Assembly: GCF_020906515.1 (NCBI RefSeq)
Contig: NC_085849.1
Location: 868,001-932,000, forward strand
Direction: 5' to 3'
DNA: 64,000 nucleotides
From: Vanrija pseudolonga
Lineage: Eukaryota; Basidiomycota; Tremellomycetes; Trichosporonales; Trichosporonaceae
The notes beneath the pieces are model-generated. The model searched no databases, was not told the DNA's origin, and saw nothing but the letters and a program-made list of their open reading frames with translations. Of the stretch, positions 1 through 10,435 are shown one piece after another (position 1 is the stretch's first letter; every line of letters begins with the position of its first letter). A program made the translations under genes and the position numbers.

Positions 1-1233
1 GGTCCGTATCTCGCTCGACACTGAGCTCGCCCTCGTCCGTGAGGACAACTTTGACGGTGTCGACCGCACCCACGGCAACTGGCGCCGTACCGACTTTGGC
101 ATTGACCACCCCTTCCCCACCGTCAAGGCCTCAGACAAGGAGCTCTTCCCCTACGCCATTCTCGAGGTCAAGCTCGCCACCCGTGTCGGCGAGGAGCCTC
201 CCACCTGGATCAAGGACCTTGTCAACTCGCACCTTGTCGAGGCCGTCCCCAAGTTCTCCAAGTTCATCCACGGCTGTGCTACTCTTCTTCCCGAGCGCGT
301 CGACCTCATCCCCTTCTGGCTCCCCCAGATGGACCAGGACATCCGCAAGCAGCCTTCGGCCCGCTCGCGTGTCATGATCGAGCGTCCCCACTCGGCGCCT
401 CACTCGGCCGACAGCCAGTCCGGCCCCGCCTCGCCCCTCGTCTCGGGCGAGGCCTCGTACCACGAGCCCGTGTCCGAGGGCGAGGAGGACGAGTACCTCA
501 ACCACGCCGGCACCGTCGACGACGAGGACAAGCGTCTCCGTCTCCCTGCCGAGGCTGCCGCCGAGGCCAAGGCTGCTCGCGAGCACCGTGAGCGCACGGC
601 CAACGACTCGATCGACCAGGGCTCGGCCTTCACCCGCCCCGCCGCCGGCAAGTACGAGCGCGGCCTCCAGGTCGACCCGCTTGTCCCCGCCAGCCGCTTC
701 GACAAGAGCCTCGACCTCAAGCTCCAGGCTGCCATCGACCGTGAGGCTGAGGAGGACGAGATGGATGAGGAGGAGGCCAACCCGACCGTCGTCATGACTC
801 GGGAATTCCGCGCTCCGGTGAGTTTGTGGCACTTGTGGCACTTGTGGCACTTGGGTTGTCAATAGTGGCTGACATTGTCAAGGCTGGCAAGCTCATCTCC
901 GTTCCCATCCGCATCGAACCTAAGGTTATCTTTGCAACCGAACGCACCTTCCTTAAATGGTCCCATATGGCCGTGCTGCTGGCCATGATCAGCGTGGCTA
1001 TGGTCAACTTCACGGGGCCGGATGACACCGTTGGGATGTGGGCGGCGTTCTCGTACACCTTGATTTCCCTCGCGGCAACAGCGTATGCGGGTTGGCGGTA
1101 CGCTTTCCGTGTGCTTGCCTTGCGCAACAGGCGCTCCGTCGAATACCACGATTCCTACGGCCCTGCCGGGCTCTGTGTTGCCCTGGTCATCGCCTTGACC
1201 CTCAACCTGGCCCTCCGTGTTAGGGAGCTTTGA
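1..1233 (+). CDS. VTC4: Vacuolar transporter chaperone 4, polyphosphate polymerase (3' part)
   Basis: The gene runs in from the left edge; exons here are 1-817 and 883-1233, with a phase-0 intron at 818-882. The first ~120 visible residues are the C-terminal half of the VTC catalytic tunnel: [23 protein letters not shown], the catalytic-glutamate strand AILEVKL, then PKFSKFIHG and IPFWLPQMD, all very close to yeast Vtc4. An acidic, Ser-rich linker of ~150 residues follows. Exon 2 encodes a DUF202/VTC1-like membrane domain beginning [17 protein letters not shown], with three hydrophobic helices, ending at TGA 1231. The family makes polyphosphate from ATP and moves it into the vacuole. The SPX domain and the first half of the catalytic domain lie outside the window. 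VTC2/VTC3 share this layout, but the intact catalytic strands favour VTC4. Confidence 0.9.
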
Positions 1234-1255
1234 GAGCTGTAGATGAGTGCAGCGC

Positions 1256-1370
1256 TGTCCTTAGGAGGCCAGCAGACCTGTCCTTAGGAGGCCAGCAGAC
1301 CGTCCTTAGGAGGCCAGCAGACCTGTCCTTAGGAGGCCAGCAGACCTGTCCTTAGGAGGTCAGCCGACGA
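1256..1370. repeat. Minisatellite, about five copies of a ~23-bp unit
   Basis: Five near-identical direct copies of a unit with core CCTTAGGAGGCCAGCAGAC lie head to tail 22 bp after the VTC4 stop. The first four differ by at most one base or one missing base; the last carries several changes. It sits in the likely VTC4 3' UTR or terminator region. Confidence 0.9.
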
Positions 1371-1888
1371 GAGATCGAGGAGGAGGAGCGGCCCTGTTCG
1401 AGGGCGATGACACAATAGTCATTCTACCCCAGCCATGGCTGGGATTAGTGGCCTGTTCTTGCTGGCCGTAGTTTTGTTATAGCAATCAAGCCTGTTTCAT
1501 GCATTAGTTCACCTGGGTTTGTGTGCGCCGCGGTGAGGAGTTCTGAATATGGTGGGACTGTGAGGCGAGTTCTGTTTGGATCCAACCGTACGCATGACAG
1601 TTCATTTTGTGTAGCAGAGGCGACAGTGTATGGAGAAATCTGACCAAACGACTTGTTGAATGCCTCTGCACCCCCCCCCCCCCCCCCCTTACTCGTCACT
1701 GAGCAGGTCCTCAACGGCCTTGTGACTGGGTGGCGCTGGCTGTGTATGTACAGCTTGCTCTTCGCGTAAGCATCCTTGTACAGTCAGTTTGCTTGGGTTC
1801 CTGCCATAGGAAGGCGGAAGAGGAGAGGCAGGCCAACGGAGATCAGGTATACATGACTGTACTTGCCGGCCATCTTGTTCTGCGTCTT
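1371..1888. other. Intergenic, contains an 18-nt poly-C run
   Basis: No gene is supported between VTC4 and the convergent MADS-like gene. The only feature is an uninterrupted run of 18 C at 1671-1688, a likely replication-slippage and sequencing-error site. Confidence 0.6.
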
Positions 1889-2678
1889 CTACGAATCCGC
1901 CTCCCTCTGCTCGTCCGTCCTTTCATCGCGCTTGGATCTCCGGGTCGCGAGGATCTCGGGCCCGTTTGACTGGTATGCGGCCTTCTGTTTCGCGAGGATG
2001 GTGGTCTTGTTGTCGGCGTAGTATCCGTGCTTCTGTGCCAGGATCTCTGTTCGGTGTGACGAGTAGTACTCCTTTCGCTTCGCCGCTGTGACGGCGACTT
2101 GCTCGTCCGACCGCGAGGCGTAAACCTCCCTGCGCCTCCTAGACTCCCTCTCGCCGTTTCGCTGCCTCCACGCCTTGGAGTAGGCGTTCATGGCGGCCCT
2201 TTGTGCGGGGGTCTTGGCGTGGGCGTAGTAGTACCTGAGGGCATTGGCGCGCAGGCGCCTCAAGCGCTCCTCGGGGTCGACGCAGCTAATGCCAGGGACA
2301 CCTTGGGTAAGTGGCGAGACCATATTGGCCCCCACATAGGGCGTGGAGGGGAAGACGGTGATCGCGGTGCGGTCGTTCAGAGTGTTCAACCATGCGATTA
2401 GGAGTTCCTCGACCCAAAACACGAATGCACGCACGGCGCAGCTTTCTGGATTTCGAATGACGTATTTCGAGGCGTCGATGCTCCAGAGTACCACGATGTC
2501 GACATGCGCCTCCTCGGCGGCACGGCCAGCGCGCTCAAACATGCTGCTAATGTCAGCAATGTCAAGTGGGGCCAAGAGACCACTGTACTCACCCGACGGC
2601 ATCCTTGCGCCAGAAGAAATTGTACTCGTGGGTCTTGCCACGGTGATGGAGACCTCCCTTGATGTTGAAGGTGGACAT
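1889..2678 (-). CDS. Divergent MADS-box-like protein with Tyr/Lys-rich repeat tail
   Basis: Two exons, 2593-2678 and 1889-2546 (intron 2547-2592, donor GTGAGT; a tandem TAG-CAG acceptor would shorten exon 2 by one Ser). The product is ~247 residues. The first ~60 residues resemble an SRF/MADS domain: I-K-x5-R spacing near the start, Thr and Tyr where MADS has T-x-x-F, then after an apparent four-residue insertion (G)MFERA matching GLFKKA, exactly eight residues, and VDIVVLW matching VDIAVII, then a KYVIRNP strand. If right it would bind DNA as a dimer. The last ~110 residues are basic, with three ~16-residue repeats built on YY-x-x-N/H-x-x-x-ILA (EYYSSHRTEILAQ, YYADNKTTILAK, AYQSNGPEILA). I know no protein with this layout. 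The MADS assignment is my inference; the exon structure is better supported. Confidence 0.5.
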
Positions 2679-2854
2679 GGAGGTGGCTAATCCCAGATAC
2701 ACTATCCAGCGCCTTCCAACGCGCTCGAGGACCTTCCGGCTCGGGTGCAGGGTTGGGTGCGGTCGTGGTAGTGTCGATGCCCTCCACATCGTCATCGTCG
2801 ACTGTGACTACGTCTGGCTCGTCTTGTGCCCCGGCGTAGTCCTCTTCTTCAAAG

Positions 2855-3640
2855 TCAAAGGGGTCCATGCCCCAAATCATTGTTCATGGTAGCCACGATT
2901 TCGTCGTAGGTTGGCATCGTTGACTCGTCGGCCTCGTTGGACGACTTCTCGTCCACGTCGGTGTAATATCCGATGGCTGAGTCGATGGACTCTGCGTCGC
3001 TTAAGTCGCTGTAGTCCTCGTCCGGGTCGTACAGCTTGCCGTCCATGAAGTCCAGTCCATCCTCATCCTCACCAAACATGTAGTCGGCAGCATTGATCGA
3101 TGAGTCGTTATAAAGCTTGCGACTGGACCGAGTCGACGGCCCCGCCACGGACTGTCGTTTGCGGGGTGGCTGGTACACCGTCTCCTCGTCGGACGATGGG
3201 GGGACGAGGATGTTGGAGAGGGCGCTGTTTGACTCTGGAGGGCGCGACGTGGACGCCGCCTTTGAACGTTCTGCAGAGCCAGATGGGCGATGTGGCTGGC
3301 GCCCAGGCTTGCGGGTGTACGAGCTCGAGTCGGCTTCAGAGTCTGACGATGGCGGCACTAGAACCTCGGAGCGGGTCTTGAGCTTGGTGGTGGCACGGCT
3401 GCTAGATGACGCCACCGTCCGGCGTGATGATTTAGGGCCTGACGAGTGTTTCGAGTTGTGAGGCTGTTTGGCCTGAGACGACTCGCCGGCTGAGCTCACC
3501 GGCACTAGCGCGAGAGGGTGGGTCTTGCGCCTCGAGCGGTTAAGCTGGCCGGCAGCGAGCTTTGGCTGGCGGCGCAGCTCGTCCTCGTCGGGGTAGGACA
3601 CGGGCGAGCGAACGCTGGGACGAGAATTCTCGGCGGGCAC
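2855..3640 (-). CDS. Hypothetical Ser-rich, acidic protein (5' end unresolved)
   Basis: An open frame of 261 codons with no in-frame ATG near its start, so an upstream exon must exist; the frame could begin just after an AG at 3625-3626. The protein is Arg/Ser/Pro-rich at first, with two copies of the motif LVPPSSD (VLVPPSSDSEAD and ILVPPSSDEET), then strongly acidic (GEDEDGLDF, DPDEDYSDLSDAES), and stops at 2855. Directly downstream, in another frame, DNA to about 2730 encodes a further acidic stretch (DPFDFEEEDY, VTVDDDDVEG), so the true end may lie further on through an unseen intron or a frameshift. It lies 177 bp upstream of the MADS-like gene on the same strand and could be its 5' half. 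No domain recognised. Confidence 0.4.
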   Translation of the reverse strand: MPAENSRPSVRSPVSYPDEDELRRQPKLAAGQLNRSRRKTHPLALVPVSSAGESSQAKQPHNSKHSSGPKSSRRTVASSSSRATTKLKTRSEVLVPPSSDSEADSSSYTRKPGRQPHRPSGSAERSKAASTSRPPESNSALSNILVPPSSDEETVYQPPRKRQSVAGPSTRSSRKLYNDSSINAADYMFGEDEDGLDFMDGKLYDPDEDYSDLSDAESIDSAIGYYTDVDEKSSNEADESTMPTYDEIVATMNNDLGHGPL

Positions 3641-4815
3641 ACCACGTGAAGATGACGGCGCGGTTCACCAACAGGAGGAACGTCCGTCATAAACGCATCG
3701 AGTCGCGTCTGGCGGAGCGAGCCCTGAGACCAAGGTCAGCAGTGTCCACGCAAGTGACCTCCAACACTCACAGTCTTTGCGCGCACCGTGTCACCGTGTC
3801 GCACAGCGGTGGCCGCGGTGGGCGCGTTGCTCGCCTTGCTCATCAGCATGTACTGTACCGTACAGCATACTGCGCCGCACCCCGTAGCCCGAGTTTGACC
3901 CCCAGACGGACAGCATGTCTAGCTGCCAGCATGCCGTGTTGGGAGTATAGATACCCCAGCATCTTAGAGACCACCGGTACCCTTTTGCACAGTTGTAAAA
4001 TCCCAACATGCCGGGGAGCACTGTACTGGTATGCTGTTAGCGTTCGAATATAACCTTGGTTCTGAGCTATTGAGACAAAAAAGGCAACATGGATTATTGC
4101 AAGGGTGTTCGAATGCGAGTAGAGCCAGTACAAGTCACTCTTTTGCATGCGACAGTGCAGGCACCTGACTTGGGGAATGATCGTCGTACATTCACAGTCC
4201 ATATCCACGGAAACGCCCGTGACCTTGTTGGGACATCATAGCCCGGCGCCTCCAGCGATCACTAGTACCTTTTGTGGAGCTGTATAAATGCCTACAGACC
4301 TGGACGAAGGCGGTCAGGAGTGGGCCTTTGGTCAAGGCGCTGACCCTCTTGGTGTTGAGCTGTGCCCGAGTCAGTCATCAACCAAACCCGGTCGAGAGGC
4401 TGGCTGTACCTTGGCCGCACACTGCTTGAGCTGCTTGACTGTCTGCATTGTCAGTTGTGGATTCGGGTGGGCCCCAGGGGGGGGAGGGGGTAGGGGAGGG
4501 GAGGGGAGACGGAGAAGCACGGGGACGTGGGTGACAAGAGCGGGTGGTGTGACTACAACGCACGGGCGACACTTACTTTGCCGTGCAAGTTCTCGTCAGT
4601 TGGACGTGTCGGAGCGCGCGTTGATTGTGCTTGAAGATGGCGTGTTGTAATTGTGAGGAGGGTTGTGCCACACTCGACTTGGTGCCACACCACAAAAGTT
4701 AGCCACACCCAATGGCTCCGTCGTGTCTCGGAGCTCGCCACTGCTCGCTGCTTGCCCATACCACCTCTGTAGTTATGCAATGCATTGGTCTCTATCGTCT
4801 AAGTATCTCGTACAT
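3641..4815. other. Intergenic, no gene seen
   Basis: The stretch between the hypothetical gene's open frame and the PGS1 stop holds no convincing reading frame on either strand. It includes a G-rich purine tract at about 4478-4515 and probably the 5' exon and promoter of the hypothetical gene. Confidence 0.5.
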
Positions 4816-6502
4816 CTAAAGCATCCCCTCCACGCCGAGGAACACGAGCGCCTTGGCCATGAAGCTGACCCTCCGCTCCTCCAGCTTCCAAGTCTCCGCG
4901 TCGACATCGTGCGCGTACTCTCTCAGCGCGCCAATCTCCTTGCCCAGTGCCTCGCGCAGGCCGGTGCTCGAGGTCGCAAGCAGGAGTGACAGCTCAGTGT
5001 CGAGGTTAAGCGAGCGCGTTGAGAGGTTGGACGAGCCGATGAAAGTGAAGAACGGGTCTTCTGCCCTTGGCGAGAGCCACATGCCTGCCGTCAGCTGTGA
5101 ACGTAGCTACCACCCACCCTTGGCGTGATATGTCCACCCCTTGCGCTCCCACTCCTGCAAGCGCACGCCCTTGCCCTCGCCGTCCCACAACCGCCCGTGG
5201 CTCGCACACGCGTCGTAGAACCGGCTCTCGAGAAGAGTGTACCCCTCTGGAATGAGGCGCGAGATGCCCTTCGACCCGTAGAACCCGTTGGATTTCGGCG
5301 ACGCCGCGATGATGCGCACGGGCGCAGGCGAGTCAATCACGGCCTGCTTGTACGCCTTGTACAGACCAAAGTATCCCGACGTGAGGTCGACATTCACGGC
5401 GCCCTCGCCGGCCATCCGGATCGCGTGCCAGACATCGCCGAGCGCGCTCTCCTCTTCGCGGATACCGAGCACGCCCGCCTGGATCACGGGCCAGAACCAC
5501 GTGTCCGCGCCGTCTTCGCGCGCGTCGCGTGCCCGCACAGAGTTGCTCGCGCGCCACGCCTGCTGGAACGCGCTGATTGTCGCTCTCGCGTGCGGCGCCC
5601 ACGCGCGGGGCTCGAGTGACCGCTCTCTCCACAACGCGCCGGCTGTTCCGGGCTCGAGAGCCACGCCGTGCGGGCCCAGCGTACCCGGCCGCACGTTCGG
5701 GTGCACCTTGTACGAGTAGTCTGAGATCAGGCGCGTGATCGACGACAGGTACGACAGCAGCGACGGGTGGTTCTTGATGTGGATGTACCTATCTTGCCGA
5801 TTGGTAAAGTACGAAGCGGCGAGGTTGGCCCCGCTCAGCACGACGTCGTCGTCGACGGCATAGTACTTGGCGTGCCAGGTCCCCCAGCCCTCGTTGTACC
5901 GCGGGGGCACAATCTTCTCCAGCGGTCCGCGCAGCTTGGGCGAGCGGTACAGCCACACGTCTACGCGGTCGCCGAAGCGCTCGAGGAGCGGTAGCAGCAT
6001 GTGTACTGTTGACTCTGGGCCGGGGCTGCGCCCGAGACGCGTCGCGCGGTTGTAGTCGAGGATGAAGGTGGCGCGGAGGTGCGGCTTGGACTGGAGCGCT
6101 GTCGTGACGGCGTCGACCTGGGTGTGAGCACAGCCTTGGCCGGGTACTCACCAGTGACTCCTCCTCGACACCGATATACAGCGAGCTGATGAGGATGCGC
6201 TTCTTGGCCTTCTTCACCATGTCCAACAGCCGGTCGTGGAACGCGGTCGGCGTCTCGAGGATCTCGACCTCGTCGCCGCGCATGCCAAAGCAGGGCTGCG
6301 CAGTCGACAGCGTGCTCGCGAGGTTGCTGAACGCCTCGTGGGGGTGCGGGATGACGGGGGGCAACGTCGAGGGGTCCTCTGGCGCAAGGTTAGCCGACGA
6401 GCTGTGCCATGGCCGTTGGAGGCGCGGGGCGGCTGCGCGTGCCAACGACGCGCCGACGATGCGCCGTGAGGGCCCGGCGATGGGGTGTAGCCGCGGCGGC
6501 AT
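4816..6502 (-). CDS. PGS1: CDP-diacylglycerol-glycerol-3-phosphate 3-phosphatidyltransferase (PGP synthase)
   Basis: Three exons, 6152-6502, 5118-6117 and 4816-5084, give 539 residues. Introns are only 34 nt (6118-6151) and 33 nt (5085-5117), both with GT donors and AG acceptors that keep frame. It has the two phospholipase-D HKD motifs of PGS1: HAKYYAVDDD with SGANLAASYFTNRQDRY (His199, Lys201), and YHAKGMW followed by FIGSSNLSTRSLNLDTEL (His448, Lys450); the second motif is created by the second splice. The N-terminus (MPPRLHPIAGPSRR) is Arg-rich with few acidic residues, fitting a mitochondrial presequence. The enzyme makes phosphatidylglycerophosphate in the inner membrane, the committed step to cardiolipin. 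It starts 239 bp from LYS12, back to back. Confidence 0.93.
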
Positions 6503-6741
6503 GGATGCTTTGTTGCTGGACACAAAAGTCAGAAACAAGCGTGATCGACCATGCTGCATCGCGTCCCCGACGAAACCCGACTGGCGGCCGAAAAGGGCCA
6601 GCAGGGTCCAGCCAAAAGTCCAGGCACGCCAGGCCAAAAGTCCTGGAACTGCAGCAGTCACCTCATCGTATCTCGACTCATTCCCGATTCTCCTCTTTCT
6701 CCATCTCACCTCTCTCCTCCTCTCCTCTAAACACCAACAAA
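6503..6741. promoter_or_regulatory. Bidirectional promoter, PGS1/LYS12
   Basis: The only DNA between two divergent start codons, so it must hold both promoters and leaders. The LYS12 side is pyrimidine-rich (6690-6730, CTCCTCTTTCTCC type), as in many fungal promoters. No specific factor site was identified. Confidence 0.6.
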
Positions 6742-8330
6742 ATGGCCGCGGCACTCAAGCGCACCTCGCTCAAGATCGGCATGATCCCCGCCGACGGCAT
6801 CGGCAAGGAGGTCCTCCCTGTGAGTGCTGAGCGGGGACGACTCGGAGACTCCCTCGGGAGCTCGGTCCCAGGCCTGCCGGCCCAGCTACACTGGCCTCGG
6901 GATGCATTAGACTACAGCGTACTGACCCCCCCGACAGGCCGCCCAGCGCGTCATTGAGGCCCTCGGCTCGGCCATCCCCAAGCCTGAGTTCATCCCCCTC
7001 GCTGCCGGCTGGGAGGAGTTCAACAAGAACGGCAAGGCCCTCCCCGACGAGACTGTCCGGTGAGTTGCGGCTTTCGCGTACGTACCCCAGCCGCTAACTA
7101 CCTCAGTGTCCTCAAGGAGGAGTGTGACGCCGCCATGTTCGGCTCCGTCTCGTCGCCCTCGCACAAGGTCCCCGGCTACTCGTCGCCCATTGTCGCGCTC
7201 CGCAAGCACCTCGACCTGTACGCCAACGTCCGCCCTGTCCAGAGCGTGAGCGGTACCCCCGGCCCCGACGTCAACATGGTCATTGTGCGCGAGAACACCG
7301 AGTGCCTGTACGTCAAGCGCGAGGAGATCAAGGAGCTCCCCGACGGATCCAAGATCGCCATCGCCGAGCGCCAGATCACCTCCAAGGCCTCGGAGCGTAT
7401 CGCCAAGCTCGCGTTCGAGCTCGCCCTCCGCCGTGGCGCTGAGCGCGCCGCCCCCGGTGCCCCCGAGACCTTCTGGAAGGGCCCTCCCCAGGTCACCATC
7501 GTCCACAAGTCCAACGTCCTCGCCGTTACCGACGGCCTCTTCCGCGAGTCGGCCCGCAAGGTCTACGAGGAGAACAAGGGGCGTTACTCGGGCGTCAAGG
7601 TCAACGAGCAGCTCGTCGACAGCTTCGTCTACAGGGCCTTCCGCGAGCCGTGAGTAGATTCTGGTTGTGGTGAGGAGGATAACGGGCGAAGGAGAGAAGT
7701 GGCGGACTTCTCTGCCGCCTTCCTCGTCGTCCACTTCGCTGGAACCCTTCGACTACCATACTAACTCCACGCAGCGAGATCTTCGACGTCTGCGTTGCCC
7801 CCAACCTGTACGGTGACATCATTTCCGGTGAGTCTGAATCTACACAGGGAACCCACCTCCACACCGCCACACTGCCACTCAACCACCAAACCTCCCTTCT
7901 TCCTCAACCCTCTTCGTCCTTAACTGACTCTCTTCTTCAGATGGTGCTGCTGCTCTTGTCGGTTCGCTTGGATTGATTCCCAGTCTCAACACCGGAGACG
8001 CTTTCGCCAGCGAGTAGAGTCCAAAAAATGACATGCTGACCCTCCCAGTGGGTGAGCCCGTCCACGGTTCGGCTCCCGACATCGAGGGCAAGAACATTGC
8101 CAACCCCATCGCCTCTATCCGCTCGGCTGCCCTCCTCCTCTCGCACCTCGGCTACCCCGAGGCCGCGAACCGCATCAACGTTGCGGTTGACGACGTCATT
8201 AGGTCCGGCGTCGCGACCCCCGACCTTGGTGAGTTTGAGCTCGAGCTCAAGGAGGGCGATGGCTGACACCTTCCCAGGAGGCAAGAACTCCACCACCGAG
8301 GTCACCGAGGCTATCCTCAAGCGCCTCTAA
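6742..8330 (+). CDS. LYS12: Homoisocitrate dehydrogenase, mitochondrial lysine synthesis
   Basis: Seven exons: 6742-6819, 6938-7059, 7107-7649, 7775-7827, 7941-8009, 8049-8228 and 8278-8330; 365 residues. The enzyme oxidatively decarboxylates homoisocitrate to 2-oxoadipate with NAD in the aminoadipate route to lysine. Seen in order: [10 protein letters not shown] near the N-terminus, [19 protein letters not shown] and [30 protein letters not shown] (typical of homoisocitrate rather than isocitrate or isopropylmalate dehydrogenases), the [13 protein letters not shown] lysine segment, the metal-binding [19 protein letters not shown] signature, and [11 protein letters not shown]. Intron 5 (8010-8048) begins GC, not GT: only a GC-AG splice restores AFAMGEPVHG. 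The N-terminus has no clear presequence. Confidence 0.95.
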
Positions 8331-8540
8331 ATCCATACCAGTACATAAGTCATTTAAACAGGCAGCATGCATTGGCTCCTCGGCGTGGAACGGCGGTTGA
8401 GGGCAGGCAGGGATGATGAACCACCGCTGTCAATTTAATCCCGCGCCAAGTGCGGGGCCACGATTTTGGATCATCGGCCTCCACTTTGAACGGGCAACTC
8501 TTTGACATTACTCTCTCCATCTCCCTATCTTGTGCAAACA

Positions 8541-9965
8541 ATGTCAGAGGACGACGACGTACCACAGTGAGCTAAACTCTTCTCATAAATCAGCTGACAT
8601 CAGGCTCCTCGACGTCGACGAGCTGCAGGACGGCTCGGACGGCGGCGACGCCTACGACCGGCCAAAAGTGCCCATGACGCTGCTGACTGGATACCTCGGC
8701 GCGGGGAAGTCTACTCTTCTCGAGTACGTGGGCAGCTATCCAAAACACGATTGCCAAAGCTGACCACTCAGCTATATTCTCACCGCGGACCATGGGTACC
8801 GCATCGCCGTGTGCATGAACGGTACGTGAGGAAGGCGGGGAAGGCAGAGAAGGTGCTGACTCCTCAGACTTTGGCGACACGACGGACATCGAAGGTGGGT
8901 AGCTGCGAGGATCTCAGATCGGTGACCAGCTATCTAGAGGTCATGCTTACTTTTCAGCCAAATCCCTCACGTTCAACAACCCTGACGACCCCAACGCGAC
9001 AACCGACACGATGCTCACCCTGCCCAACGGCTGCCTCTGCTGCTCGTTCAAGGACATGGGTATCCAGGCCATCGAGGACATGGTCGCGGCGCAGAAGGAC
9101 AAGATCGACTGGGTCATGGTCGAGTTGACAGGCCTCGCTGATCCCGGTGAGTCGGCTAAGAAATTGTACTCGTGAGCTGACTTCTCAGCGCCCATCGCGC
9201 GAGGGTTCTGGGCGAACGAGGAGATGGGTGACCTCATTCTTGACTCGATTGTCTGTGTCGTCGACAGCAAGAACTTTGGGAAGGTGAGCTTGATGGAAGC
9301 CCCCCTTGCACCCAGCTGACGTCCAGCAACTCGCCGAGGACCGACCAGACAACGAGCCCAACGAGGCGGAGAAGCAGGTTGCCTGTGCGGATGTCATCCT
9401 GCTCAATAAGACCGACCTCGTCACGCCAGCAACACTGAAAGAGGTCGCCGACTCGGTGGCGGACATCAATCCCACGCTGAGGGTATTCGAGACTGTCAAG
9501 TCGCGTATGCCGCTCGACTCGCTCTTCAACCTGAAGGCGTATACGTCCGGAGCGGCAGCTGCCTTGCCAGAGACCGAGTCGTGCTGCGCCAACGGGGAGC
9601 ACGACCACGACCACGCGCACGGGCACCGCAGCGCCATCTCGACCGTGTCGATCCCACTGCCAGTTCTCTCAGCATCACAATGGGACAAGCTGAATGGCTT
9701 TCTTGAAGCGCTGCTCTGGGACGGCGAGGAGCGCCCGCCAGGCCTGCAAGACCCGCTGCCCGACGTCCTGCGCACAAAGGGCTACGCGCGGCTCGAGGAC
9801 GGCTCCGAGCGCGTCGTGCAGGGCGTCGCGGACATGTTCGAGGTGACTACGCCGCGCGGAGGAAAGCGAAGTGGTGATCCCGAGCCGTCGCCCAAGATGG
9901 TGTTCATCGGGCGTAATGTCGACGAGCGGTTGGGGTATGCGCTGCGGAGTCATGTCGGTATCTAG
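8541..9965 (+). CDS. ZNG1: CobW-type zinc chaperone GTPase (ZNG1/CBWD family)
   Basis: Seven exons: 8541-8566, 8604-8723, 8772-8821, 8868-8894, 8958-9146, 9189-9283 and 9327-9965; 381 residues. In order: Walker A GYLGAGKST (38-46), the metal-binding CxCC motif GCLCCS (Cys100-Cys103), ELTGLADP, CVVDSKNF, the guanine-specificity motif NKTD (196-199), a His-rich loop EHDHDHAHGH (260-269), and the CobW C-terminal domain ending near the stop. ZNG1 proteins use GTP hydrolysis to deliver zinc to methionine aminopeptidase 1 and related clients. A CPEVE-like client-binding motif at the N-terminus is not obvious; the first residues are MSEDDDVPQ. It lies 210 bp downstream of LYS12 on the same strand. 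Confidence 0.93.
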
Positions 9966-10435
9966 GCGTCAGCAACATTGCACGGAACGCGCTGCCTGGA
10001 CTGTATCAGCATAGCAAGCATAGAATGCAGATTGTGTATACGCACGCCGTGGCCTTGGTGCCGACTTGCCCGCCATGCCCGCTCTGGGCTAGTCAATCGG
10101 ATAACCGCGTGGCGAGGACCTGTCCGGTGAGTCATGTGTTTAAGAGGAGGACTGTGTGATCCGCGTCGGTGTTATCGCATCCACTGCTCCTCTCCACGTA
10201 CACTACACTGCGGCATTGACTAGACACTGACCGACCTGGACTGATGCTCGTCCCAACCCCACCACCACCACTGCCCACCTATCGGCCCGGAGACTCCGAC
10301 TGCCCCACCAAAACCCAAGTATTCATGCCAGCCTTAACAGACACCACATATACCGAGTGCAAGATACGACGCATACGGGGAGATAGATACAACGAGGCGA
10401 CACGGCACGACTCGCGCCGCGCAGTCGCGCGCTAC
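9966..10435. other. Convergent 3' intergenic, ZNG1/GIS2
   Basis: A tail-to-tail spacer holding both 3' UTRs. No reading frame or repeat of note; the apparent frame at 10244-11101 is the GIS2 antisense shadow. Confidence 0.6.

Noticed and set aside
1256-1370. CRISPR-like direct repeats
   Set aside because: Copies are contiguous with no spacers, in a eukaryote; it is a minisatellite.
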